NCBI GenBank assembly: GCA_945910395.1
Contig: CAMDYX010000001.1
Location: 1-64,000, forward strand
Reading direction: 5' to 3'
DNA from: an uncultured Agathobacter sp.
GTDB taxonomy: Bacteria; Bacillota; Clostridia; Lachnospirales; Lachnospiraceae
DNA: 64,000 nucleotides
Position numbers and translations under genes: made by a program. The notes beneath the pieces were generated by a model. The model did not search any database and was not told where the DNA came from. It saw only the letters and a program-made list of their open reading frames with translations. This document shows positions 56,741-64,000 of this stretch, in pieces (within the stretch, counting starts at the first letter, position 1; each line of letters starts with the position of its first letter).

Positions 56741-57682
56741 CTAAAATTCAATTTCCTTAAGATATCTCTTAAGCGCATCCTGCCAGGTCGGAAGCGGTGT
56801 AAATCCCGCCTCTACAAGCTTTCGTTTCTCAAGCCTGCTGTTAAATGGTCTTGCAGCCTTTGAGACTCCGTATTCTGCTGTTGTAACCGGAACAACACTC
56901 AAACGTTCCTTCGAATACTCACTATGTCCCATGGCAACAGCCTGACGGAAAATTTCTTCGGTAAAATCATACCAGCTGATGTATCCGCCCTCATTTGTAG
57001 CATGGTAGTAACCATACTTATCCGTCTCAATCATATCGACGAGAAGACGGGATAAATCAAAGGTATAGGTTGGAGTCCCGATCTGGTCGCACACAACGGT
57101 AAGCTTATCATGGGTTTTTCCCACATTTAACATGGTCTTGATGAAGTTCTTTCCGTTTACTCCAAATACCCAGGCAATACGGACAATAAAGTATTTTTCC
57201 AAGGTATTCGTAACAGCAAGCTCCCCCTCCAGTTTTGTCTGTCCATAGACATTTAGCGGAGCATAATCCTTGCAATCCGGTTCCCATGGTTTTTCACCCT
57301 GACCATCAAATACATAATCCGTGCTGATGTACACCATTTTCGCATCAATCGTCTTAGCGATTTTTGCAATATTTGCAGTTCCATCCACATTGATTGCGCG
57401 AACCTTCTCCTTCTTATCCTCATCCTCAGCAAGGTCTACTGCAGTCCATGCCGCACAATGAACGATCACATCAGGCTTTACTTCTGTCAAAACCCTTTCT
57501 ACAGAAGCAGCGTCTGTAATATCCATTGCAACGTATGGCATTTTTGTAACAGCAGAGCCATCTTTGGCACCGCTGTACACAGGAGCAATATCGCTTCCGA
57601 TTCCTTCATAGCCGCGCTTCTTCAGTTCATTCATCACATCATGCCCGAGCTGTCCGGCAACACCTGTAACGAAAACTTTCAT
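56741..57682 (-). CDS. rfbD: dTDP-4-dehydrorhamnose reductase
   Basis: 313 residues. SDR extended family: nucleotide-binding GVAGQLGHDV, ISTDYVFDGQGEKPW, catalytic Tyr-Lys in VYGQTKLEGE. It makes dTDP-L-rhamnose with NAD(P)H. Stands alone between a terminator upstream and F1 copy H downstream. Confidence 0.96.
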   Translation of the reverse strand: MKVFVTGVAGQLGHDVMNELKKRGYEGIGSDIAPVYSGAKDGSAVTKMPYVAMDITDAASVERVLTEVKPDVIVHCAAWTAVDLAEDEDKKEKVRAINVDGTANIAKIAKTIDAKMVYISTDYVFDGQGEKPWEPDCKDYAPLNVYGQTKLEGELAVTNTLEKYFIVRIAWVFGVNGKNFIKTMLNVGKTHDKLTVVCDQIGTPTYTFDLSRLLVDMIETDKYGYYHATNEGGYISWYDFTEEIFRQAVAMGHSEYSKERLSVVPVTTAEYGVSKAARPFNSRLEKRKLVEAGFTPLPTWQDALKRYLKEIEF

Positions 57683-57797
57683 AATAGGTCCCCTTTTCTA
57701 AATTCATTCAATCTTCTACTATTCATAGCTACGCATAGTTTACCGCTGTTTCACAGCTAATTTTGCTCATATCCGTTGCCCCTATGTTATTCTAGCA

Positions 57798-57859
57798 TAA
57801 AAAAGTGAAAGTCCGAATCTTATCATGCGAGCATGAAGGCTTCGCACTTTCGCTTTTTT
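57798..57859 (-). terminator. Terminator of rfbA-rfbB
   Basis: Long hairpin with arms AAAAAAGTGAAAGTCCGAA (57798-57816) and TTCGCACTTTCGCTTTTTT (57841-57859), an inner CATGCGAGCATG and T runs on both strands; can act in either direction. Confidence 0.8.
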
Positions 57860-57873
57860 GCTATGAATAATAG

Positions 57874-58893
57874 TTATCTATTCGAATACATCTTCTCATA
57901 GTAATTCTGGTATTCACCGGAAATGATGGTTTCCCACCACTCTTTGTTGTCAAGATACCACTGGATGGTCTTCTTGATTCCATCCTCGAATTTGGTCTCC
58001 GGGAGCCAGCCCAGTTCATTGTGAATCTTGGTTGGGTCGATTGCGTAACGCATATCATGTCCCTTGCGGTCTCCTACATGCGTAATGAGGCTTTCCGGCT
58101 TGCCGAGCTCCTTGCAGATGATCTTAACGATATCGATATTTCTCATCTCGTTGTGTCCGCCGATATTGTAAACCTCTCCAACACGGCCCTTATGAATAAT
58201 AAGATCGATGGCCTTGCAATGATCCTCCACATATAACCAGTCACGAACGTTAAGTCCCTCTCCGTATACCGGAAGTGGCTTATCGTTTAATGCATTCGCA
58301 ATCATAAGCGGAATCAGCTTCTCCGGAAAATGATATGGTCCGTAGTTGTTGGAGCAGCGGCTGATGGTTACAGGAAGACCATAGGTTCTATGGTATGCTA
58401 ATACAAGAAGATCTGCCCCTGCCTTTGAAGAGCTGTATGGGCTTGAGGTATGGATCGGAGTCTCCTCGGTAAAGAACAGATCCGGACGGTCAAGTGGAAG
58501 GTCTCCGTACACCTCGTCGGTAGAAACCTGATGGTAACGGGTAATGCCATACTTACGGCAGGCATCCATCAAGGTTGCGGTACCGATAATATTGGTCTGA
58601 AGGAAAATTTCCGGATTCTCAATGGAACGATCCACATGAGATTCTGCTGCAAAGTTTACAACGATGTCCGGATGCTCCTCCTCGAATAATTTATAAACAC
58701 CCTCCCTGTCACAGATATCAAGCTTCACAAAACGGAAATTCGGATTGTCCATAACAGGCTCAAGGGTAGAAAGATTTCCGGCATAGGTAAGCTTATCCAG
58801 GCAGACAATGCGATAATCCGGATACTTATCTAACATGTGAAATACAAAATTGCTTCCGATAAAACCGGCTCCACCGGTAACGATAATAGTCAT
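57874..58893 (-). CDS. rfbB: dTDP-glucose 4,6-dehydratase
   Basis: 339 residues. NAD-binding TGGAGFIGSNF, the VNFAAESHVDRSIE block, STDEVYGDL and catalytic YSSSKAGAD are present. It makes dTDP-4-keto-6-deoxyglucose. The ATG at 58893 has AAAGGAG; the frame opens 10 codons earlier. 44 bp downstream of rfbA, likely co-transcribed. Confidence 0.97.
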   Translation of the reverse strand: MTIIVTGGAGFIGSNFVFHMLDKYPDYRIVCLDKLTYAGNLSTLEPVMDNPNFRFVKLDICDREGVYKLFEEEHPDIVVNFAAESHVDRSIENPEIFLQTNIIGTATLMDACRKYGITRYHQVSTDEVYGDLPLDRPDLFFTEETPIHTSSPYSSSKAGADLLVLAYHRTYGLPVTISRCSNNYGPYHFPEKLIPLMIANALNDKPLPVYGEGLNVRDWLYVEDHCKAIDLIIHKGRVGEVYNIGGHNEMRNIDIVKIICKELGKPESLITHVGDRKGHDMRYAIDPTKIHNELGWLPETKFEDGIKKTIQWYLDNKEWWETIISGEYQNYYEKMYSNR

Positions 58894-58937
58894 TTTCTTT
58901 TCTCCTTTATAAAAATTGATCATAAAAATATTCGATA

Positions 58938-59834
58938 TTAGTACAAATTCTCCTGATACTTACCATCTAAGACATCCTTTAAATACTGTCCGTACTGGTT
59001 CTTCTTTAATACCTCATACACAGCAAGCACATCTTCCTTTGTAATCCAGCCATTTAAGTATGCGATTTCCTCAAGGCAGGCAATCTTACGATGCTGATGT
59101 GTCTCAACGGTCTTAACAAAGTTGGTGGCATCCACAAGACTCTCATGGGTTCCCGTATCCAGCCAGGTAAATCCCTGTCCCAAAAGCTCCACATTCAGAT
59201 TACCTTCCTCTAAATAAATGCGGTTCAAATCGGTAATCTCAAGCTCACCTCTTGCAGACGGCTTTAGGTTCTTTGCATACTCTACAACCTTGTTGTCATA
59301 GAAATAAAGTCCGGTTACACAGTAATTGCTCTTCGGCTGCGCCGGCTTTTCCTCGATGGAAATAGCCTTTCCGGTGTGGTCAAACTCAACAATACCAAAA
59401 CGCTCCGGATCGTCCACATAATATCCGAATACGGTGGCACCTCTTCCCTGTGCAGCATTTTCCACTGCCACCTTCAGACGCTTTTTAAAACCATGGCCTG
59501 CAAAAATATTATCTCCAAGAACCATTGCTACCGTATCGTTCCCGATAAACTCTTCCCCGATAATAAATGCCTGGGCAAGTCCGTCCGGGCTTGGCTGTAC
59601 CGCATAGGATAAATTTACGCCGAACTGATGCCCATCTCCAAGGAGTTCTTTAAATCTTGGTGTATCCTGCGGTGTTGAAATGATCAGAATATCACGAATC
59701 CCCGCATTCATAAGTACGGACATCGGATAATAAATCATCGGCTTGTCGTAGATCGGAAGCAATTGCTTCGATGTTACCATGGTAAGCGGATAAAGGCGTG
59801 TGCCTGATCCCCCGGCTAAAATAATACCTTTCAT
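58938..59834 (-). CDS. rfbA: Glucose-1-phosphate thymidylyltransferase
   Basis: 298 residues from the ATG at 59834 (AAGGAGAT upstream); a longer frame upstream lacks support. Nucleotide signature [16 protein letters not shown] and the DNIFAGHGF and [12 protein letters not shown] blocks are typical. First committed step of dTDP-rhamnose synthesis from glucose-1-phosphate. Confidence 0.97.
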   Translation of the reverse strand: MKGIILAGGSGTRLYPLTMVTSKQLLPIYDKPMIYYPMSVLMNAGIRDILIISTPQDTPRFKELLGDGHQFGVNLSYAVQPSPDGLAQAFIIGEEFIGNDTVAMVLGDNIFAGHGFKKRLKVAVENAAQGRGATVFGYYVDDPERFGIVEFDHTGKAISIEEKPAQPKSNYCVTGLYFYDNKVVEYAKNLKPSARGELEITDLNRIYLEEGNLNVELLGQGFTWLDTGTHESLVDATNFVKTVETHQHRKIACLEEIAYLNGWITKEDVLAVYEVLKKNQYGQYLKDVLDGKYQENLY

Positions 59835-59910
59835 GTCATCTCCTTCTTGCAGCCAAAAGCGTGGCTGCACAACAAAACATATGTTTATAGTTTCATTACC
59901 CATAGTATAA

Positions 59911-59931
59911 AAGGTGACCATAGGTCACCTT
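59911..59931 (-). terminator. Terminator of the LTA-synthase-like gene
   Basis: Perfect 9-bp stem AAGGTGACC/GGTCACCTT with a three-base loop, followed by a short T-rich stretch on the minus strand, before rfbA. Confidence 0.65.
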
Positions 59932-59962
59932 CAAGTACTTTTTTCATTTTTTATAAAACTTT

Positions 59963-61729
59963 TTATGACCCCGAGGGAATTGACACCGAAAAGTATTTTC
60001 GAATGCCATCTAAAATAAGCTCTTTCTGCTCCTCGCTGGGTACTTCCACACAATCATTTCCGGTATATCTGATGTATGCCGGATCGTAGAAAAAGGTATC
60101 AAAGCTGATTCCTTTTTTCTTCTCATAGAATAGTGACTCCCCCAAAAAGTAATTTTTCCCTTCCATGTTCAAATATTGAAGCAGAGTCGGTGCCAGATCC
60201 AGAGAATTTCTTCCCTGCGCATCCACCTGTGCTACCGGTCCCCCCACAGAATAAATAAAAAATGGAATCTCATCCGCATCGGAGCATGGTCTATCATAAT
60301 CCGGAAAGGCTGCAAGGAAATCCTGGTCCGCGTAAGTTGCATGATCGGCGGTAAATACAACGATGGTGTCGGATGCCAATGGACTATTGTTAAATTTCTC
60401 AATAAACTGACCAAATTGATAATCCACATCATAAAAACGGTTGAGTACACGGGATGAGCCATCTCCAAAGGTCTGGTCAACAGAATCCAAAGAAGCATGG
60501 GTTCCGAAGGTGTAGATTACAAGGAAAAAAGGCTGGCTCTTTTCCTCGTTATACCGGATTGCCGTATCATACAAATATTCATATGCCATGCGGTCACTAA
60601 ATGCATCGGCAGCACCGTCACAGAGCGCCGTATCTGAAATCACCTCATCAAAGCTAAGGGATTTTAAATATGCATCGAAGGTAGAATTATTCGGTTCCGT
60701 ATTGATCATCGCCGTCCAATACCCCTGTTCCCGGAGAATATCCTCAATGGAAATCAGGCTGTTGGCATCGCTGTCATCTCTCTGATGTCCGGAATACAGT
60801 TGTCCGATCAGGCCTCGATAGGTTGCAAAAGTATGGTTATAGTAGTTCACAAAATTCAGAGACTGTTTCTCCATAGCGGCTACATTGGGCATGATTGTCC
60901 TTGGATCACTCACCACATTCTGTGACAGTCCCTCGGTAAAAATCAGAATCACATTTGGGCGATTGATGTTGCAGGAATAACTGGCCTGCAGCTTTTTTGC
61001 CGTATCCGCAAACAAATCCACCTGCTCCGTTTCGCTTTCCTCATTTGCCTGGCTAACCTCCGGCATCTGTTCATCCAGGGACTCTACCTCTGCTTCCACA
61101 ATAGCAGCTTCCGTAACGGTAGCAGCCTCAGCAGCTTCCGTAACGATTTCTTCGTTTAAAAAGGCCTCTAATGCCTCATCCTTCATCCAGGAACCATTGC
61201 TGTACAAGGATCGCTGCATATCCCACTGCTCATAGATTCCATACACCGAACAAAACGGAGAATACTGTGCTCCCGCAACCCAAACAGCGCATATCTCAAC
61301 AACGACAGCCCCTGCCGCAAGCAGATATCTTACTTTCTTTTTATTTATCCCTATGCATGCCGCAGGCAAAAAAGAGAATACCAGGACACCCACAACACCC
61401 ATTCCATAGATGAAGGCTTTTCCTTCCAAATCCCGAAGGGAATTGATATTCTCAAGCATGACATAGGTGACGTAGCTTCCTCCGAAAAACAGAACCAGGC
61501 ACTGCGCATTAAAAATCAGCAGAAAAAATGATCCAAGCCAGCCAAACTTCTTACTTTTGGCTAATAAAAGATTGGAAACCGCAAAAATCAAAAACAGTTC
61601 TGTCATTTCCAGAACCGCATACCGAACACTTCCAGTGGTCTGATACGCCAACAAAATCAAGACAAATGAAAAGACATACTTCAGGAGTGTAAGTATAGCG
61701 CCTTTCGTAAAGTACTTCTTTATATTCAT
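59963..61729 (-). CDS. LTA synthase-like sulfatase-family membrane protein (phosphoglycerol transferase type)
   Basis: 588 residues. Five N-terminal membrane helices, a Glu/Ala-rich extracellular linker (about 205-255) and an alkaline-phosphatase-superfamily catalytic domain with NVILIFTEGLSQN, the expected nucleophile Thr in TFATYRGL, and ADHATYADQ for metal binding. Related enzymes polymerise or transfer glycerol phosphate onto wall polymers. The ATG at 61729 has GGAGATATT upstream. F1 copy I separates it from udk. Confidence 0.88.
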   Translation of the reverse strand: MNIKKYFTKGAILTLLKYVFSFVLILLAYQTTGSVRYAVLEMTELFLIFAVSNLLLAKSKKFGWLGSFFLLIFNAQCLVLFFGGSYVTYVMLENINSLRDLEGKAFIYGMGVVGVLVFSFLPAACIGINKKKVRYLLAAGAVVVEICAVWVAGAQYSPFCSVYGIYEQWDMQRSLYSNGSWMKDEALEAFLNEEIVTEAAEAATVTEAAIVEAEVESLDEQMPEVSQANEESETEQVDLFADTAKKLQASYSCNINRPNVILIFTEGLSQNVVSDPRTIMPNVAAMEKQSLNFVNYYNHTFATYRGLIGQLYSGHQRDDSDANSLISIEDILREQGYWTAMINTEPNNSTFDAYLKSLSFDEVISDTALCDGAADAFSDRMAYEYLYDTAIRYNEEKSQPFFLVIYTFGTHASLDSVDQTFGDGSSRVLNRFYDVDYQFGQFIEKFNNSPLASDTIVVFTADHATYADQDFLAAFPDYDRPCSDADEIPFFIYSVGGPVAQVDAQGRNSLDLAPTLLQYLNMEGKNYFLGESLFYEKKKGISFDTFFYDPAYIRYTGNDCVEVPSEEQKELILDGIRKYFSVSIPSGS

Positions 61730-61783
61730 AATATCTCCTTTTCTTAAGTAAAACATACGCAATTTACAAAACTAATCTCCATA

Positions 61784-61950
61784 TTCGTAAATTGTTCCCG
61801 AGAATGAATTTTGCTATTTGAATCAGAACGTTTAAAAAGCGTCGGCACTTAATGAGCAATTACTTACGAATTTAGTACCGCTACGCTTTTTACAAACGAG
61901 AGTGGGTTCTGATTCAAATATGCAAATTCATTTAGGGAACACTTTACGAA
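61784..61950 (+). repeat. F1 palindromic element, copy I (supplies the udk stop codon)
   Basis: Full-length copy overlapping the end of udk by 7 bp: the stop codon TAA (61944-61946) lies within the terminal ACCATTTCGTAAAGTG of the element. Confidence 0.88.
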
Positions 61951-62561
61951 ATGGTAGACAGCAATTGCTCAATCTTACCTTTGATCAATTCAAATGCCAC
62001 ATCATTCATTCCACTGTTTATCACAATGTCTGCAAGGTACTTGGTGGGCTCCACATAGACATAGTGCATAGGCTTAACCGTGGTAAGATACTGCCGCATA
62101 ATATCCTCCACATCCCGTCCGCGTTCCTTTACATCCCGGACTACCCGACGGAGAATTCTCTCATCCGCATCTGCTTCCACATAGACTTTGATATCGATGA
62201 GGCTGCGAAGTCTTTCATCTGCCAAAGCAAGGATACCTTCCACGATGAGTACCCGGCTTGGCTCTATCGTAATTGTCTTATCTGAACGATTATGTACCGT
62301 GTAATCATATACCGGACATTCTACGGATTCCCCATTTTTTAGTTTCTGAATGTGCTCAATCAAAAGCTCTGTCTCCAAGGAATCCGGTGAATCATAATTG
62401 ACCTTCTTACGTTCCTCCAATGGGATATCGTTCTGGCATTTATAATAATTATCGTAATAAATAACGGAAATCCCATCTTTAAAGCATGCCTTTAATCGAT
62501 TGGTAAAGGTGGACTTTCCGGAACCTGTTCCGCCAGCAACTCCAATAATTGTACAATCCAT
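61944..62561 (-). CDS. udk: Uridine kinase
   Basis: 205 residues. P-loop GVAGGTGSGKSTF, the YYDNYYK segment and the RDVKERGRDVEDI region are uridine/cytidine kinase hallmarks. It phosphorylates uridine and cytidine for salvage. The last codons and the stop overlap the F1 repeat, so the very C-terminus may have been altered by insertion. Confidence 0.95.
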   Translation of the reverse strand: MDCTIIGVAGGTGSGKSTFTNRLKACFKDGISVIYYDNYYKCQNDIPLEERKKVNYDSPDSLETELLIEHIQKLKNGESVECPVYDYTVHNRSDKTITIEPSRVLIVEGILALADERLRSLIDIKVYVEADADERILRRVVRDVKERGRDVEDIMRQYLTTVKPMHYVYVEPTKYLADIVINSGMNDVAFELIKGKIEQLLSTIS

Positions 62562-62610
62562 TCTCTCTCTCCATTCTAACTAAAAAACGTGGGCGACAAG
62601 GCTCACGACA

Positions 62611-62648
62611 ACAAAAACAGGACGTTGGTAAAAACTCCAACGTCCTGT
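62611..62648 (-). terminator. Terminator of the LCP gene
   Basis: 12-bp stem ACAGGACGTTGG/CCAACGTCCTGT (62617-62628 and 62637-62648) followed on the minus strand by TTTTTG. Confidence 0.85.
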
Positions 62649-62667
62649 ATTTTAACATCATTTTTGT

Positions 62668-64000
62668 TTATTGTAAATCTTCATCTGTAATAAGTTCACC
62701 GGCTTCGATCTTATTAATCAGCTCAACTGCCTTATCTACACTGCTCTGATCCGGTACCATTACATAGGCCCTGGTGTTCGGAACTGAGTAGGTAGTTCTG
62801 CTGTCTCCCGTTCCGGTAACCGCATACTGTTTGATATCCCAGCCGCTCATATCAGAAAGCTGCATACGAACAAGTGTGGAAATATCGTCCGAGCTCATAT
62901 TGGTAACAAACATTCCCTCCAGACTCTTCATAATATCGCCATATTTTGAAAGAATGGTTGTACCGGATGAGCATTTATCAATGATTGCAGCAACAACCTT
63001 CATGGTATTTCGTCCACGGGCATTATCTCCGTCCGCAAAGGCATAACGTTCACGAATGTATCCTAAGGTTCCCATACCATCCAGTTCATTCTTTCCTTCC
63101 TTGATATGAACATCGTAGTGCAGGGTGGTAAAGCTCTTCTCCGATTCAATGGTAATTCCGCCGATGGCATCCACGAAGGTCATAAAGCCTTCAAAGTTGA
63201 TCTGCATGTAATATTTAATATCTGTACTATACAGATTCTCCAAAGTATCCATGGAGCAATCCACGCCATAAATTCCACAGTGCGTCAGCTTGTCACATTC
63301 TCCACTCTTGCTGATGGAGATTGGCACATAGTAGTCACGCGGCGTATTTACAAGAAGCACCTGATGCTGGCTTGGATTTACAAATGCCACAATGTTTACA
63401 TCGCTTCGGCTGGTGGAAAGCTTCGTGCTTCTGGTATCCGAACCGCTTAAGTAGATTGCAAAGGTATCCTCCGTGATATCGAAATCCTCGTCCACCTCAT
63501 CCTCTACTATCGGAGCTTCAATAACCGTCTCTATACTGTGTTCATAGATAACCCTGGTCTGCTGTGTAAAGGTCTCATACCCCTCCATATCGGAGATAAT
63601 CTCTTCATAGGAATAGTTTAACAGCATGGCATCAACCTGTCCGCCAAGAAGTGCATCAACGGTACTAAATACATCCTCAAACTCTGTTACGGAAATATCA
63701 TGACCTACTTCTTTTTCAATGGTGGCAATAGTCTGCATGGAATTCTCATAATCAAATCCGGATGCCATTCCAAAGCTGTAATCTGCCGTATCCTTAATGG
63801 AAGCAGCCGCATCATCGGCTCTTACATATACTGCAATCGTATCCGTAACAACGGTTTTTTCCACGGTAATATTGTCAATTGTCGTATTTAAGGTTCCAAG
63901 ATAATAGGTAACCATCCAACAAATAATAATCGTAAATATGGAAAGAGAAGTTCCCAACCCTCTCTTTAGATAAAGCGCCTTCTTCGGCTGCCCCTTTCGT
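62668..64000 (-). CDS. LytR-CpsA-Psr (LCP) family wall-polymer transferase, 5' end beyond the window
   Basis: At least 443 codons; the frame is open to the window edge, so the true start lies past 64000. A basic cytoplasmic stretch (RKGQPKKALYLKRG) precedes one membrane helix. An extracellular domain with a binding-protein-like segment (about 60-180) is followed by the LCP domain: SGSDTR, VNTPRDYYV with the catalytic Arg, and YIRERYAF.DGDNARGRNTM. LCP enzymes attach glycopolymers to peptidoglycan, fitting the neighbouring rhamnose and LTA-type genes. Confidence 0.92.
   Translation of the reverse strand, partial: RKGQPKKALYLKRGLGTSLSIFTIIICWMVTYYLGTLNTTIDNITVEKTVVTDTIAVYVRADDAAASIKDTADYSFGMASGFDYENSMQTIATIEKEVGHDISVTEFEDVFSTVDALLGGQVDAMLLNYSYEEIISDMEGYETFTQQTRVIYEHSIETVIEAPIVEDEVDEDFDITEDTFAIYLSGSDTRSTKLSTSRSDVNIVAFVNPSQHQVLLVNTPRDYYVPISISKSGECDKLTHCGIYGVDCSMDTLENLYSTDIKYYMQINFEGFMTFVDAIGGITIESEKSFTTLHYDVHIKEGKNELDGMGTLGYIRERYAFADGDNARGRNTMKVVAAIIDKCSSGTTILSKYGDIMKSLEGMFVTNMSSDDISTLVRMQLSDMSGWDIKQYAVTGTGDSRTTYSVPNTRAYVMVPDQSSVDKAVELINKIEAGELITDEDLQ

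Overview
The window looks like a chromosomal segment of an anaerobic, spore-forming Firmicute, most likely a Lachnospiraceae relative (class Clostridia, the Roseburia/Agathobacter-type gut group). Evidence: a spoIIAA-spoIIAB-sigF operon and spoVAD-spoVAE, a single-component RND exporter with no outer-membrane partner, a T-box leader on valS, an LTA-synthase-like and an LCP envelope enzyme, cellobiose phosphorylase with an ABC sugar importer, a secreted GH53 galactanase, AT-rich intergenic DNA and strong GGAGG-type ribosome binding sites. Species cannot be fixed by reading. No tRNA, rRNA, insertion sequence, phage gene or CRISPR array was seen.

Layout. 0-7.5 kb: spore genes (spoVAE, spoVAD with a sigma-G-type promoter; sigF, spoIIAB, spoIIAA) separated by apt, trmO, an SLC13/NhaD-type transporter and a HAD hydrolase. 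8-14.4 kb: TPR protein, a 47-residue protein and a FapA-like protein in one operon, then valS with its T-box. 14.4-22.4 kb: a two-sensor EAL phosphodiesterase with degenerate GGDEF, then an RND pump plus TetR repressor with a perfect palindromic operator. 23-29 kb: beta-1,4-galactanase with a small acidic membrane peptide, and a zinc-ribbon Q/Y/P-rich membrane protein. 29-33.4 kb: polysaccharide deacetylase, luxS-mtnN, a chemoreceptor and a lipoprotein. 34-41.4 kb: cellobiose locus (lacI, solute-binding protein, two permeases, divergent cellobiose phosphorylase). 42-48 kb: carbamate kinase, HtrA, a GH25 lysozyme. 48-53 kb: pgm, zinc ribbon, UDP-sugar pyrophosphorylase and glmS, an amino-sugar nucleotide supply cluster. 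53.7-64 kb: a MerR-methyltransferase fusion, dTDP-rhamnose genes rfbA/B/D/C with a GT2, LTA-synthase-like, uridine kinase and LCP genes (cell-wall glycopolymer assembly).

The most unusual content lies between genes. Four families of structured repeats occupy most long intergenic gaps. F1 is a ~175-bp near-perfect palindrome (eight near-complete copies plus halves and remnants), usually placed directly after a stop codon and containing a hairpin flanked by A5/T5 like a bidirectional terminator. F2 (three copies, ~265 bp) is a palindrome of TTGTAT and TACCTAA boxes whose spacings (32, 82, 20, 82 bp) are identical in all copies although the filler has diverged in one. F3 (two arrays, 15 units) alternates TACATACC and GGTATGTA with an almost invariant 31-bp box-to-box distance and a 53- or 63-bp period. 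F4 (five units) does the same with TTGACT/AGTCA at exactly 29 and 53 bp. Box sequence and geometry are kept while filler drifts, and the spacings fall near whole DNA helical turns, so these may be protein-binding or structural arrays of an undescribed type. Whether they are described anywhere cannot be checked without a database search.
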